A stretch of DNA of 64,000 nucleotides from Pseudoglutamicibacter albus (GTDB lineage: Bacteria > Actinomycetota > Actinomycetes > Actinomycetales > Micrococcaceae), in assembly GCF_031458175.1 (NCBI RefSeq), contig NZ_JAVDXX010000001.1:1-64000 (forward strand), read 5' to 3'. Positions 17,891 to 27,853 of this stretch are shown piece by piece (the first letter of the stretch is position 1; every line of letters begins with the position of its first letter). Below the pieces are notes generated by a model. That model was not told where the DNA came from. It saw only the letters and a program-made list of their open reading frames with translations, and did no database searches. The translations under genes and the position numbers were made by a program.

Positions 17891-19933
17891 CTAGCCGCGG
17901 GCGGCGGCGAGCACGTCCGGGATGCATTCTTCGTTGCGCAGGCTCGTGGTGTCGCCGAGTGTTTCGCCGGTGTAGGCCTGGGTGAGGATGCGGCGCATGA
18001 TCTTGCCGGAGCGGGTTTTCGGTACGTCGGGCACGAGGATGATGCGGGCCGGTTTCGCGATGGGCCCGATCTCCTTGGTCACGGTGGCGCGTAGCCGCTG
18101 CGCGAACTCGGCGACGGCCTCCTCGCTCGCGTCAGCGCCGAGCAGGGCCTGATCGCCGGGGACCACGAACGCAACCGCGGCGTGGCCGGTCTTCGCATCA
18201 GGTACCGGGCATACGCCGGCTTCCACAACGCCCGGGTCGGTCACGAGCGCAGACTCGATTTCGATGGTTGAGAGCCTGTGGCCCGAAATGTTGATGACGT
18301 CATCGGTACGGCCGAGGATCCAGGTGTCGCCGTCGGCATCGACTTTCGCGCCGTCGCCTGCGCTGAACCAACCGTATGTGGCGTAGGCCTTCCAATAAGA
18401 GGTGTACCAGCGTTCCGGGTTGCCCCACACGGTGCGCGCCATCGAGGGCGGGAACTGGGTGAGCACGATGTTGCCTTGGGTTCCAGCCGGTGTCGGGTTG
18501 CCCTCGTCGTCGACAACCGCGGTCGCTACCCCTGGCATGTCGCGGCCTACGCTGCCGGGCTTGACGGTGGTTGCCCCGGGTAGGGGAGTGAGGATGGTGG
18601 AGCCAGTTTCTGACTGCCACCAGGTATCGACCATGCTGATGCCGCGCTCGGGTTCCCCGGTTTCGGGGTTGGCGGGCTGGTAGGTGTCGCGGCCGATCTG
18701 TTCGCGTAGCCACCGCGCTGCTTCAGGGTTGACGGCTTCACCTACGGTTCCGCCGAGGCGGATGCTCGAGAGATCGTATTCGTCGGGGATCCCTTCAGGG
18801 AACCAGCCCATGAGCGAACGCACGAGCGTTGGCGCGGTGTAGTAGGAGGTCACACCATAACGCTGGATGACTTCGAAGTGCCGGCCCGGGTGCGGGGCGT
18901 TGGGTACGCCTTCGTAGATGACTTGGGTCGCGCCGGCCCCGAGCGGCCCATAGATCTCGTAGGTGTGGGCGGTGACCCACGCGAGATCTGCAGTGCACCA
19001 ATGCACATCGCCCGCGCGTTGAGCTGGGTCCGGGTGGGCGAAAATCTGGTTATAGGTCGCTACAGCACCGGTGAGGTAGCCGCCGGTCGTGTGCACCAGG
19101 CCCTTCGGTTTCCCGGTGGTCCCGGAGGTGTACATGATGAACAGCGGATTTTCCGCATCGAACGCTTCCGGTGTGTGCTGCCGTGGCTGGCGGGGCACAA
19201 TCTGGTCCCACCAGATGTCACGGCCTTCGGTCCACGGGATGTCGCGGTGGCCGGTGCGGTCGATCACGAGCACATGCTCGAGCTGGTTCTCCCCGGATGC
19301 GGCCTCGTCCGCGATGTCCTTGACGGGCACGGCCTTGCCGCGGCGGTACTGGCCGTCGCTGGTGACCAGCAGCTTGGCGCGGGTGTCTTCAACACGGAAA
19401 CGCAACGCTTCTGCGCTGAATCCGCCGAAAACAAGCGAGTGGATCGCGCCGATGCGTGCGCAAGCCAGCGTGATGATGATCGTCTCAACGAGCACCGGAA
19501 GATAGATCACGACGCGGTCGCCGCGGGCGATGCCCAGTTCCGTGAGCGCGTGGGCGGCTTGCGAGATTTCCTCGGTGAGTTCGCGGTAGGTGACGGTGCG
19601 ACGGTCGCCGGGTTCACCTTCGAAGTAGAGCGCTACTTTGTCCCCGTTGCCTGCCGCTACGTGGCGGTCTGCGCAGTTGACAGCGGCGTTGAGCGTGCCT
19701 CCCGCGAACCAGGTTTGCTGCAGACCTTCCTGAGTTTCAGGGTTAGGCGGGGTTAGCGTGTGCACCGTATCCCACGGGGTCTCCCACGTGAGCTGGGCGG
19801 CCTGTTTGGCCCAGTACGCGCTGTGCTCTTCATCGCTAAGCAGCGCGTCATCGCTAGGCTGCGCGCTGCTGAGGTTTGCGTTGCTGAGCTGAGCCTGGGC
19901 GGCCTGGTGCGCGGGTGCGGACGTTGCGGTCAT
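17891..19933 (-). CDS. acs: Acetyl-CoA synthetase
   Basis: Activates acetate with ATP to acetyl-AMP and then acetyl-CoA; 680 residues, a little long because of a 40-residue Ala/Gln-rich N-terminus. The AMP-binding loop YTSGTTGKPKG, GDVHWCTADLAWVTAHTY, WWQSETGS, and the C-terminal PKTRSGKIMRR with the acetylatable Lys644 are diagnostic of Acs. Its ATG is only 11 nt from a SAM-I riboswitch. The GGAG ribosome binding site is continuous with the P1 3' strand, so SAM binding should hide it. SAM control of acs is unusual and suggests a role in recycling the acetate released by MetY. Confidence 0.95.
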   Translation of the reverse strand: MTATSAPAHQAAQAQLSNANLSSAQPSDDALLSDEEHSAYWAKQAAQLTWETPWDTVHTLTPPNPETQEGLQQTWFAGGTLNAAVNCADRHVAAGNGDKVALYFEGEPGDRRTVTYRELTEEISQAAHALTELGIARGDRVVIYLPVLVETIIITLACARIGAIHSLVFGGFSAEALRFRVEDTRAKLLVTSDGQYRRGKAVPVKDIADEAASGENQLEHVLVIDRTGHRDIPWTEGRDIWWDQIVPRQPRQHTPEAFDAENPLFIMYTSGTTGKPKGLVHTTGGYLTGAVATYNQIFAHPDPAQRAGDVHWCTADLAWVTAHTYEIYGPLGAGATQVIYEGVPNAPHPGRHFEVIQRYGVTSYYTAPTLVRSLMGWFPEGIPDEYDLSSIRLGGTVGEAVNPEAARWLREQIGRDTYQPANPETGEPERGISMVDTWWQSETGSTILTPLPGATTVKPGSVGRDMPGVATAVVDDEGNPTPAGTQGNIVLTQFPPSMARTVWGNPERWYTSYWKAYATYGWFSAGDGAKVDADGDTWILGRTDDVINISGHRLSTIEIESALVTDPGVVEAGVCPVPDAKTGHAAVAFVVPGDQALLGADASEEAVAEFAQRLRATVTKEIGPIAKPARIILVPDVPKTRSGKIMRRILTQAYTGETLGDTTSLRNEECIPDVLAAARG

Positions 19934-19944
19934 GCGTTGTCACT

Positions 19945-20036
19945 CCATCGATCCTGGCGTGAGCACCATGCCCGGTAAAAACCCGGGGTGGTTGCTGCGG
20001 CGTCATCGAGCCAGATCTCTCAGCCGCTCTGGATGG
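19945..20036 (-). ncRNA. SAM-I (S-box) riboswitch, acs leader
   Basis: Same core as the metY leader: AGAGCGG, GAGAGATCTGGCTC, GATGACGCCGCAGCAACC, a variable GC hairpin, then GGTGCTC and the closing strand. P1 pairs CCATCC with GGATCGATGG. The bases GG of the ribosome binding site GGAG are part of the P1 3' strand, giving a direct way to block translation. No intrinsic terminator is visible between aptamer and start codon. Confidence 0.9.
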
Positions 20037-20129
20037 TTGTGCTGTCCATAGTGGGTGACGAAGGTGGTTGCACGCAAATCGGGTCAGCGTGTGTGTCATG
20101 TTGCTCAACACGCGCCACGCTTGAGGTAG

Positions 20130-20231
20130 CTGGCGTCTGATGCGGCGGGCGATCACCCCACCCATGATCCCGTTGATGATCAGCGCGATGATATCGACGG
20201 TAAAGAACACTTCTGGCCGCGCAAATTCCAC
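20130..20231 (-). pseudogene. Remnant of a TRIC-family cation channel gene (N-terminus only)
   Basis: GTG 20231, with GAAAGG upstream, opens a frame reading MEFARPEVFFTVDIIALIINGIMGGV-A-R for 34 codons. This is the N-terminal helix of actinobacterial trimeric intracellular cation channel (YicG-like) proteins. The following family sequence is missing. The frame instead runs on through unrelated bases into the acs riboswitch. A functional protein would be about 200 residues, so I read this as a decayed fragment left by a deletion. Confidence 0.6.
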
Positions 20232-20342
20232 GTCGCTGTAGCCCTTTCACCTGCAGAAACCCGTGTTATGGCATGGGGTAATACTTTCGCAGGTGTAGCC
20301 GCCGATGCGTGCCGTCATTCTTTGTCATCGGTCACGAGCGAT

Positions 20343-20373
20343 TTGCGTGATGCCCATGGTGTGCCTCTATGCT
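20343..20373 (+). promoter_or_regulatory. Probable promoter of the flavin monooxygenase gene
   Basis: TTGCGT (20343-20348) and TATGCT (20368-20373) are 19 bp apart. A start site about 8 bases downstream would place transcription just before the SAM-I aptamer at 20384. Confidence 0.45.
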
Positions 20374-20383
20374 GAATCCGTAT

Positions 20384-20491
20384 CCATCCAGAGCGGCCGA
20401 GAGATCTGGCTCGATGACGCCGCAGCAACCATCCTGAAGGGTTCCGTAGCAGGAATCGTGAGGGAAAGGTGCTCCCGCCAGAAGACGATGG
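20384..20491 (+). ncRNA. SAM-I (S-box) riboswitch, monooxygenase leader
   Basis: Core motifs AGAGCGG, GAGAGATCTGGCTC, GATGACGCCGCAGCAACC and GGTGCTC appear in order. P1 pairs CCATC (20384-20388) with GATGG (20487-20491). The core is almost identical to that of the acs leader, which suggests duplication or shared origin of the two leaders. The gene starts 33 nt later, so the expression platform differs from those of acs and metY. Confidence 0.9.
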
Positions 20492-20524
20492 CGCAGCGTT
20501 TGAGGGCTGCGGGAAAGGGTTAAC

Positions 20525-21955
20525 ATGTCGTCTGAAAAACCGATTCTTCTCAACGCTTTCGCGATGAACACGATTGGCCACCAGTCCCCGGGTTTGTGGA
20601 AGCATCCGGAAGATACCTCGCGGGATTACAACAAGCTTTCGCACTGGGTTGAGCTTGCCAGGATCCTGGAGGAGGGCCGTTTTTCCGCCCTGTTTTTGGC
20701 GGACGTGATGGGTGTGTATGACGCCTATGCGAACTCCCCGGAGACCGCGTTGCGTTCCGGTGCGCAGATCCCGTTGGCTGACCCTGCAGTGATCGTGGCG
20801 GGGATGGCTGCGGCGACGAAGAACCTCGGTTTCGGTGTCACGGCGGGCACGGCATATGAGCATCCGGTGGGGCTTGCGCGCCGCATGGCGACCCTGGACC
20901 ACATCACCGGCGGTCGAGTCGGCTGGAACGTTGTGACCGGCTACCTCGAGTCCGCGGCGAAGAACTTTGGCCAGACCCGCCAGATGGAGCACGACGAACG
21001 CTACGATCACGCGGATGAATATCTCGAGGTCGTGTATAAGCTGCTTGAGGGTTCGTGGGAGGACGATGCGGTTGTAGCTGACCGCGAATCTGGTTTGTTT
21101 GTTGACCCGGCTAAGGTGCACCCGATTGAACACGAGGGCAAGTGGTTCAACGTTCCAGGTATTGCGATCACGGAGCCTTCCCGTCAACGCACCCCGGTGA
21201 TCTTCCAGGCTGGCGCGTCTTCGCGCGGTATGGCTTTCGCGGGGAAGCATGCTGAGGCTGTGTTCGTTTCGCAGGCAACCAAGGAAGGCCTCGCGAAGAC
21301 CGTGAAGAAAATCCGCGAAGCAACCGTGGCGGCGGGCCGTAACGCTGATGACGTCAAGATTTTCGCGATGATCACCCCGGTCGTTGGCAAGACGAACGAG
21401 GAAGCGTGGGAGAAATTCCGCGAATACCAGTCTTATGCCGATGAACAGGGAGCGTTGGCGTTGCTCGCAGGCTGGACGGGCATCGACTTGTCCGAATACC
21501 CGCTTGATGCGGTGATCGGTGAAGACGTGGAGTCCAACGCGATCCAGTCCGCGGTGAACATGTTCCAGGCGGCTTCAGGTGATTCTGATAAGCCGTGGAA
21601 CGTGGGCCAGTTGGCGCGCTACATCGGCGTGGGTGGTTTCGGTCCGGTTGCCGTGGGCACCGGCCGTGAAGTTGCCGAACAGTTCCATGAATGGGTGCGT
21701 GACACCGGGGTGGATGGCTTCAACGTCGCCTACGCGGTCAAGCCTGGCACGTTCCGTGACGTGGTGGACTATGTGATTCCAGAACTCGAAGCGCTCGGCG
21801 TGTACCCGAGCGCTGAGGAAGCCGCCGACGCCACAGTTGCGTGGGATGCCGACCGCCCAGTGGAGGACCAGACGGGTTCCTCCTTGCGCCACGCACTGTT
21901 TGGTCGCGGCGACCGGCTGCCGGAGAACCATCCGGGCGCGGCTGTGCGCCGCTAG
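20525..21955 (+). CDS. LLM-class FMNH2-dependent monooxygenase (NtaA/SnaA/DszA family)
   Basis: Bacterial luciferase-like TIM-barrel oxygenase of 476 residues that uses reduced FMN from a separate reductase. LNAFAMNTIGHQSPGLWKHP at the N-terminus, TLDHITGGRVGWNVVTGYLESAAKNFG and FQAGASSRGMAFAGKHAEAVF are typical of the nitrilotriacetate / sulfur-compound monooxygenase branch. The SAM-I riboswitch in its leader points to release of sulfur from an organosulfur compound when methionine is short. That use is inferred, and the true substrate is unknown. AAAGGG lies close before ATG 20525. Confidence 0.9.
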   Translation: MSSEKPILLNAFAMNTIGHQSPGLWKHPEDTSRDYNKLSHWVELARILEEGRFSALFLADVMGVYDAYANSPETALRSGAQIPLADPAVIVAGMAAATKNLGFGVTAGTAYEHPVGLARRMATLDHITGGRVGWNVVTGYLESAAKNFGQTRQMEHDERYDHADEYLEVVYKLLEGSWEDDAVVADRESGLFVDPAKVHPIEHEGKWFNVPGIAITEPSRQRTPVIFQAGASSRGMAFAGKHAEAVFVSQATKEGLAKTVKKIREATVAAGRNADDVKIFAMITPVVGKTNEEAWEKFREYQSYADEQGALALLAGWTGIDLSEYPLDAVIGEDVESNAIQSAVNMFQAASGDSDKPWNVGQLARYIGVGGFGPVAVGTGREVAEQFHEWVRDTGVDGFNVAYAVKPGTFRDVVDYVIPELEALGVYPSAEEAADATVAWDADRPVEDQTGSSLRHALFGRGDRLPENHPGAAVRR

Positions 21956-22030
21956 GTTGCCACGCTGGCGGGCAGGAGACAGCGCCCGCTAGCCGGGGCA
22001 GGCCGTACATTTCACGGCCGCGAATACGAC

Positions 22031-22071
22031 ATGGCTGTGGGCGCCAGGATGAACCTGGCGCCCACAGCCAT
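22031..22071. terminator. Bidirectional hairpin terminator
   Basis: Perfect 18-bp stem (ATGGCTGTGGGCGCCAGG and its complement) with a 5-nt loop, then TCTCTTGTT. It lies between the rightward monooxygenase gene and the leftward purL gene and probably serves the former. Confidence 0.75.
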
Positions 22072-22091
22072 CTCTTGTTATCGAAGGTGCC

Positions 22092-22131
22092 TGCTAGCGG
22101 TGTGCTGTAGCCGTACGGCACACCGCTAGCA
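22092..22131. terminator. Hairpin downstream of purL
   Basis: The 14-bp stem TGCTAGCGGTGTGC and its complement enclose a 12-nt loop, and it ends 7 bp from the purL stop codon. It is the likely end of the purSQL transcript, paired with the convergent terminator at 22031. The T-run is weak. Confidence 0.6.
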
Positions 22132-22138
22132 ACAGGCG

Positions 22139-24445
22139 TTAGCCGAAGTGGCGTTGCATGGTTGTGCCCCAGCCTTCGCGGATTTCGTCGAGGGTTGCAC
22201 AGAACTCGCCTTGAACTTCGATCGCGTGCGAGGAAGCGTCCACGACACCCAGGCGGACGTGGGCGAAGCCGCGTGCCGCGGCCATCGCGGTGAAACGTTC
22301 CTCCTCGGAACGCGGCAGGCACACCAGCGCGCGGGCCTGCGATTCTGAGAACAGAGCGGTGAAAGCGTCAATGCCGTCACGCTGTTTGAGCTCATCCAGG
22401 TTCACGCGCACACCGACGCCGTAGCGCATCGACATCTCGACCAGCCCGGCTGCGAGGCCGCCTTCGGAGAGGTCGTGGGCGGCATCGAACATGCCGTCGC
22501 GGGAACCAGAGACCAGAAGCTGGCCCAGGGTGCGTTCCGCATCGAGGTCGACCTTCGGCGGGATACCGCCGAGGTGGTCACGCATCGCGGCGAGCTCGGA
22601 GCCATCCAGCTCATCGCGGGTCACACCAAGCAAGTAGACCGCGTTGCCGTCGTGCTCTTCACGCCAACCCGAAACCGTGCGCGCGGTGACGTCATCGAAG
22701 CGACCCATCACGCCCACAACCGGGGTCGGGTGGATCGGGGTCTCGCCGGTCTGGTTGTAGAGCGAAACGTTACCGCCGGTCACCGGAACCTGGAGTGCAA
22801 GGCAGGCATCCGAAAGCCCCTCGATCGCCTGGACCAGCTGCCACATCACATTCGGGTCCTCAGGGGAACCGAAGTTCAAGCAGTCAGTCACAGCCATCGG
22901 GGTAGCGCCGGAGGTCGCGACGTTGCGGTACGCCTCGGCCAAAGCCAGCTGAGCGCCAGCGTAGGGGTCGAGGTAGGCGTAACGGCCGTTCGCATCCGTC
23001 GCGAAACCGACACCCATACCGGTGTTCTCGTCGACGCGGATCACGCCGGCGTCGTCAGGGGAAGCCAACGCTGTGTTGCCTCCAACGTTGGAATCGAACT
23101 GCTGGGTGACCCACGTCTTATCGCACAGGTTAGGCCGCGCCATGAGCTCCAGCATCGCCTGCTTGAGGTCCTCGCCCTGCTCCGGCAGGTTCTTAGCGGC
23201 CTCGGAGCCGCGGAACGAGTCAGCCTGCAACGCATCCTGGTAGTCAGGGCGGGCGTATGGGCGGTCGTATTCAGGTCCCTCTTCAGCGGCGGTCTGCGGA
23301 TCGATGTCCACAATGACCTCGCCGTTCCACGTGATGATCAGACGGGGATCCTCGGTGATCTCACCGATCCAGGAGTATTCGACACCGTAGTGCTCCAGGA
23401 CCTTCTCGAACGCCTCAGCGTTCTCAGGGGTTACCACGGCCATCATGCGTTCCTGAGATTCGGACATCAGGATTTCGGATGGGTTGAGGCTCGGATCACG
23501 CAACAGCACGTCCCTGAGCTCAACGTTCATGCCCACGCCACCGTTGGAGGCGAGCTCGCTGGTCGCACACGAAATACCGGCCGCGCCGAGGTCCTGGATC
23601 GCCACAACAAGCTCGTCACGGAATAAGTCGAGGCAGCATTCGATCAGGACCTTCTCAGCGAACGGGTCACCCACCTGGACCGCTGGGCGCTTGGATGGCT
23701 TGTCTTCCTCGAAGGACGCCGAAGCCAGAACGGAGGTTCCGCCGATGCCGTCGCCGCCGGTGCGCGCACCGAACAGGACCACACGGTTGCCTTCGCCTTT
23801 CGCGTTGGCGAGGTGGATGTCCTCGTGACGCATCACGCCCACAGCGAGTGCGTTGACGAGCGGATTGCCCTGATAGACGGGATCAAACACGGTTTCGCCG
23901 CCGATGTTCGGCAGACCAAGCGAGTTACCGTAGCCGCCGATGCCCGCGACAGCCCCGTGCACCACGCGGGCAGTGTCCGGATGATCGATCGCGCCGAAAC
24001 GCAGCGGGTCCATGACCGCTACAGGGCGGGCACCCATCGAGATGATGTCGCGGACGATACCGCCGATGCCGGTTGCGGCACCCTGATACGGCTCAACATA
24101 GGAAGGTGAGTTGTGGGATTCGATCTTGAACGTCACAGCCCAGCCGTCACCGAGGTCGGTCACGCCAGCGTTCTGGCCCATACCAACCAGAGTGTGCTTC
24201 TTCATCTCATCGTCAACCTTCTTACCGAAGGAGCGGAGGTGAATCTTGGAGGACTTATAGGAGGCGTGCTCGGACCACATCACGGAATAGATCGCGAGCT
24301 CGGAATCCGTGGGGCGGCGGCCCAGGATCTTCTTGATGTCCTCGTATTCGTTTTCCTTCAGCCCCAGTTCAGCCCACGGCTGCTCAACGTCTGGGGTGGA
24401 TTCGGCATCAGCGACGGTATCAAGGGTGAAATCTTGGGTGGTCAC
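22139..24445 (-). CDS. purL: Phosphoribosylformylglycinamidine synthase subunit PurL
   Basis: ATP-dependent large subunit of the three-part FGAM synthase (small PurL type, 768 residues). Visible are the N-terminal [18 protein letters not shown], the ATP and Mg region [25 protein letters not shown] and [10 protein letters not shown], and the repeated second half with [25 protein letters not shown] and DLSEGGLA. It works with PurQ (ammonia supply) and PurS, both encoded directly upstream. ATGA overlap with purQ shows coupling. It catalyses FGAR plus glutamine to FGAM in purine synthesis. Confidence 0.97.
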   Translation of the reverse strand: MTTQDFTLDTVADAESTPDVEQPWAELGLKENEYEDIKKILGRRPTDSELAIYSVMWSEHASYKSSKIHLRSFGKKVDDEMKKHTLVGMGQNAGVTDLGDGWAVTFKIESHNSPSYVEPYQGAATGIGGIVRDIISMGARPVAVMDPLRFGAIDHPDTARVVHGAVAGIGGYGNSLGLPNIGGETVFDPVYQGNPLVNALAVGVMRHEDIHLANAKGEGNRVVLFGARTGGDGIGGTSVLASASFEEDKPSKRPAVQVGDPFAEKVLIECCLDLFRDELVVAIQDLGAAGISCATSELASNGGVGMNVELRDVLLRDPSLNPSEILMSESQERMMAVVTPENAEAFEKVLEHYGVEYSWIGEITEDPRLIITWNGEVIVDIDPQTAAEEGPEYDRPYARPDYQDALQADSFRGSEAAKNLPEQGEDLKQAMLELMARPNLCDKTWVTQQFDSNVGGNTALASPDDAGVIRVDENTGMGVGFATDANGRYAYLDPYAGAQLALAEAYRNVATSGATPMAVTDCLNFGSPEDPNVMWQLVQAIEGLSDACLALQVPVTGGNVSLYNQTGETPIHPTPVVGVMGRFDDVTARTVSGWREEHDGNAVYLLGVTRDELDGSELAAMRDHLGGIPPKVDLDAERTLGQLLVSGSRDGMFDAAHDLSEGGLAAGLVEMSMRYGVGVRVNLDELKQRDGIDAFTALFSESQARALVCLPRSEEERFTAMAAARGFAHVRLGVVDASSHAIEVQGEFCATLDEIREGWGTTMQRHFG

Positions 24446-25203
24446 TTGGCGTCCTCCACAAAGTTGCTGATCAAGGAAGTGAACACGGTCAGGCCGTCAC
24501 GGCCGCGGCCATCGTCTGGTCCGAAGCCCAGCTCGACTGCGTGCTCTGGGTGAGGCATCAGACCAACCACGTTCCCGGCCTCGTTCGTGATGCCGGCGAT
24601 GCCGCGGCGGGAACCGTTCGGGTTCCAGCCCTCGTAACGGAACACCACGCGGCCCTCGGCTTCGAGCATGTCGAGGGTCGCCTCGTCTGCGACGTACTGG
24701 CCGTCCTGGTTCTTCAACGGATAGACCACGCTCTGGTTCTTCTCATACAGGCGGGTCCACTTGGTTTCGTTGTTCTCAATCGTCAACGGCTGATCGCGGC
24801 GAATGAACTTGAGGTGATCGTTCTTGATCATCGAACCGGGAAGCAGGTGCGCTTCGGTGAGGATCTGGAAACCGTTACAGATACCCAGTACCGGCAGCTT
24901 CTCATCCGAGTTCGCGGCAGCGATGATGCTGTCCATCACGGGCGCGAAACGAGCGATGGCGCCCGGGCGCAGGTAGTCGCCGTAGGAGAAACCGCCAGCG
25001 ATTACAACAGCCTGAACATCCTTCAGATCAGCGTCGGCGTGCCACAGGTTCACCGGCCCGCCGCCAGCCAAACGCACCGCACGGCACGCATCGCGGTCAT
25101 CAAGGGTTCCGGGGAACGTGACAACACCGATCTTGACACCCGAATCCGGGTAGGTGTCCACGGAATTATCAACCAAGAAAGGGAAATCAGTGGTGCGCGG
25201 CAT
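24442..25203 (-). CDS. purQ: Phosphoribosylformylglycinamidine synthase subunit PurQ
   Basis: Class I glutamine amidotransferase of 253 residues that delivers ammonia to PurL. The nucleophile elbow is [17 protein letters not shown] with the catalytic Cys, and the His and Glu are in MPHPEHAVE near the C-terminus. [17 protein letters not shown] and [15 protein letters not shown] are family marks. The N-terminal 20 residues (to SGVKIGVV) are a little longer than usual, but the ATG overlaps the purS stop by one base, supporting this start. Confidence 0.96.
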   Translation of the reverse strand: MPRTTDFPFLVDNSVDTYPDSGVKIGVVTFPGTLDDRDACRAVRLAGGGPVNLWHADADLKDVQAVVIAGGFSYGDYLRPGAIARFAPVMDSIIAAANSDEKLPVLGICNGFQILTEAHLLPGSMIKNDHLKFIRRDQPLTIENNETKWTRLYEKNQSVVYPLKNQDGQYVADEATLDMLEAEGRVVFRYEGWNPNGSRRGIAGITNEAGNVVGLMPHPEHAVELGFGPDDGRGRDGLTVFTSLISNFVEDAK

Positions 25204-25460
25204 TACTGACCGTCCTCAACCACAGCCACGTTGACAACGTCTTCGATGACCGGGTTGGACAGCAGGGTCTCAGCGGCTTCGCGAGCTGCTGCCAAAGTAT
25301 CTTCTGTCACTTCACCGTCCACGGTCAGTTCAAAACGCTTGCCCTGACGGACTTCGCTGAACTGGGTGAAACCGAGGCGAGGGAACGCACCGAGAATAGC
25401 TTTACCCTGCGGGTCCAGAATCTCGGGCTTGGGCATGACGTCAACGACGATCCGGGCCAT
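25203..25460 (-). CDS. purS: Phosphoribosylformylglycinamidine synthase subunit PurS
   Basis: Small 85-residue subunit that bridges PurQ and PurL. ARIVVDVMPKPEILDPQGKAI, RLGFTQFSEVRQGKRFEL and the C-terminal LLSNPVIEDV are characteristic. Start ATG 25460 is preceded by AGGAGA at good spacing; the in-frame ATG at 25523 lies upstream of this signal and has no family sequence. It is the first gene of purS-purQ-purL, with one-base and four-base overlaps between genes. No purine riboswitch or PurR-like box was evident upstream. Confidence 0.95.
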   Translation of the reverse strand: MARIVVDVMPKPEILDPQGKAILGAFPRLGFTQFSEVRQGKRFELTVDGEVTEDTLAAAREAAETLLSNPVIEDVVNVAVVEDGQ

Positions 25461-25572
25461 GATGTGGGATCTCCTGAGATGGCAGTTTCTTGCCGCGAGC
25501 ACACAGAAATGGTGCTTGCGCACTTGCCTCTCTATCTTATCCGTTTAGGAACACGCGTGGGGTGGGCTCCCG

Positions 25573-26976
<1,404 letters not shown>

Positions 26977-27006
26977 TTATTTCTTAACGTCTGGGAATGT
27001 GAAGGC

Positions 27007-27783
27007 TCAGGACAAACCGTCTGGAAATCGTGTATAGGGCTGCGGTGAGGCGTCGGTTTCTGGCTCGGTTCTGGTGCTGTTTCGCGGCTCAGATTGTCCC
27101 GTGTTCTCTTCCGCGGTTTGTCCAGGGTGCGCAACTTGTGGGTGGCGGATTCCGGGGTGGGTTTTCGGGATGGATCCGAACAGCATCCAGCCGGATGCGA
27201 TGAGGCTGAGCGCGAAGAGCGGGTAGCTCAGCAGGATGTGGGCCACCGAGAGCCCGATGACGTGGCCGGTAGCCCAGAAGTAGCCGAGCACGATGACGCG
27301 GACACCGTATTGGGCGACCCAGAACCATGATGCGCGGTTGTAGGCGCGTAGGATCACGGGGTCCTTACGCCACGTGGTTTTGGTTCCGAGCAGTGCCCCG
27401 AGCACGATCCCAAGGAACGGCCAACGGACCATGATGGAGGCTATCCAGGCCAGCATCGAGGCCGCGTTGGAAAGCAGCCGCAACAGGAAGAAGTCCACGG
27501 CGTTGCCGGTATAGACCGCAACCGCGGCGGATGCGACCACGGCGAGCAACCCGAAAATGACGGAGGTCAGTCTGCGGCGTTGATAGAGCGCGAAGCCAGC
27601 GATGATGAGGCCGGACAGGGTCGCCGCCGCGCCCCCGATGACGATGTCGTTGCCGCTGAGCATCCACGCGAGCACGAACACAACCGGCGGGATGGTCGCC
27701 TCGATCGCAGGGCGCGCACCACCGAGCAGCTGAAGCAGGGACTCTGAGTTGGCGTGTTCGGCGCGCTCTGGTGGGGTGGGCAT
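27007..27783 (-). CDS. DUF3159 family membrane protein
   Basis: Integral membrane protein of 258 residues of unknown function found in actinobacteria. About six hydrophobic segments run from TIPPVVFVLAWML to FALSLIASGWMLFG. The family marks are LLGGARPAIEATIPPVVFV, LFALYQRRRL-type basic loop and WPFLGIVLG with WRKDPVILRAYNRASWFW. The C-terminal 45 residues are polar and hydrophilic. Start ATG 27783 sits directly before the conserved domain. TAGACT about 8 bp upstream and no Shine-Dalgarno sequence suggest a leaderless message. An alternative ATG at 27825 is possible. It is divergent from the FAD oxidase gene. Confidence 0.82.
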   Translation of the reverse strand: MPTPPERAEHANSESLLQLLGGARPAIEATIPPVVFVLAWMLSGNDIVIGGAAATLSGLIIAGFALYQRRRLTSVIFGLLAVVASAAVAVYTGNAVDFFLLRLLSNAASMLAWIASIMVRWPFLGIVLGALLGTKTTWRKDPVILRAYNRASWFWVAQYGVRVIVLGYFWATGHVIGLSVAHILLSYPLFALSLIASGWMLFGSIPKTHPGIRHPQVAHPGQTAEENTGQSEPRNSTRTEPETDASPQPYTRFPDGLS

Positions 27784-27853
27784 AAGCGCTAGTCTAGTTT
27801 CCGACCAGTGTGTGTCCTGGCTCATACCCAAGTTGTAGGGAAGGTGAGGTTTC

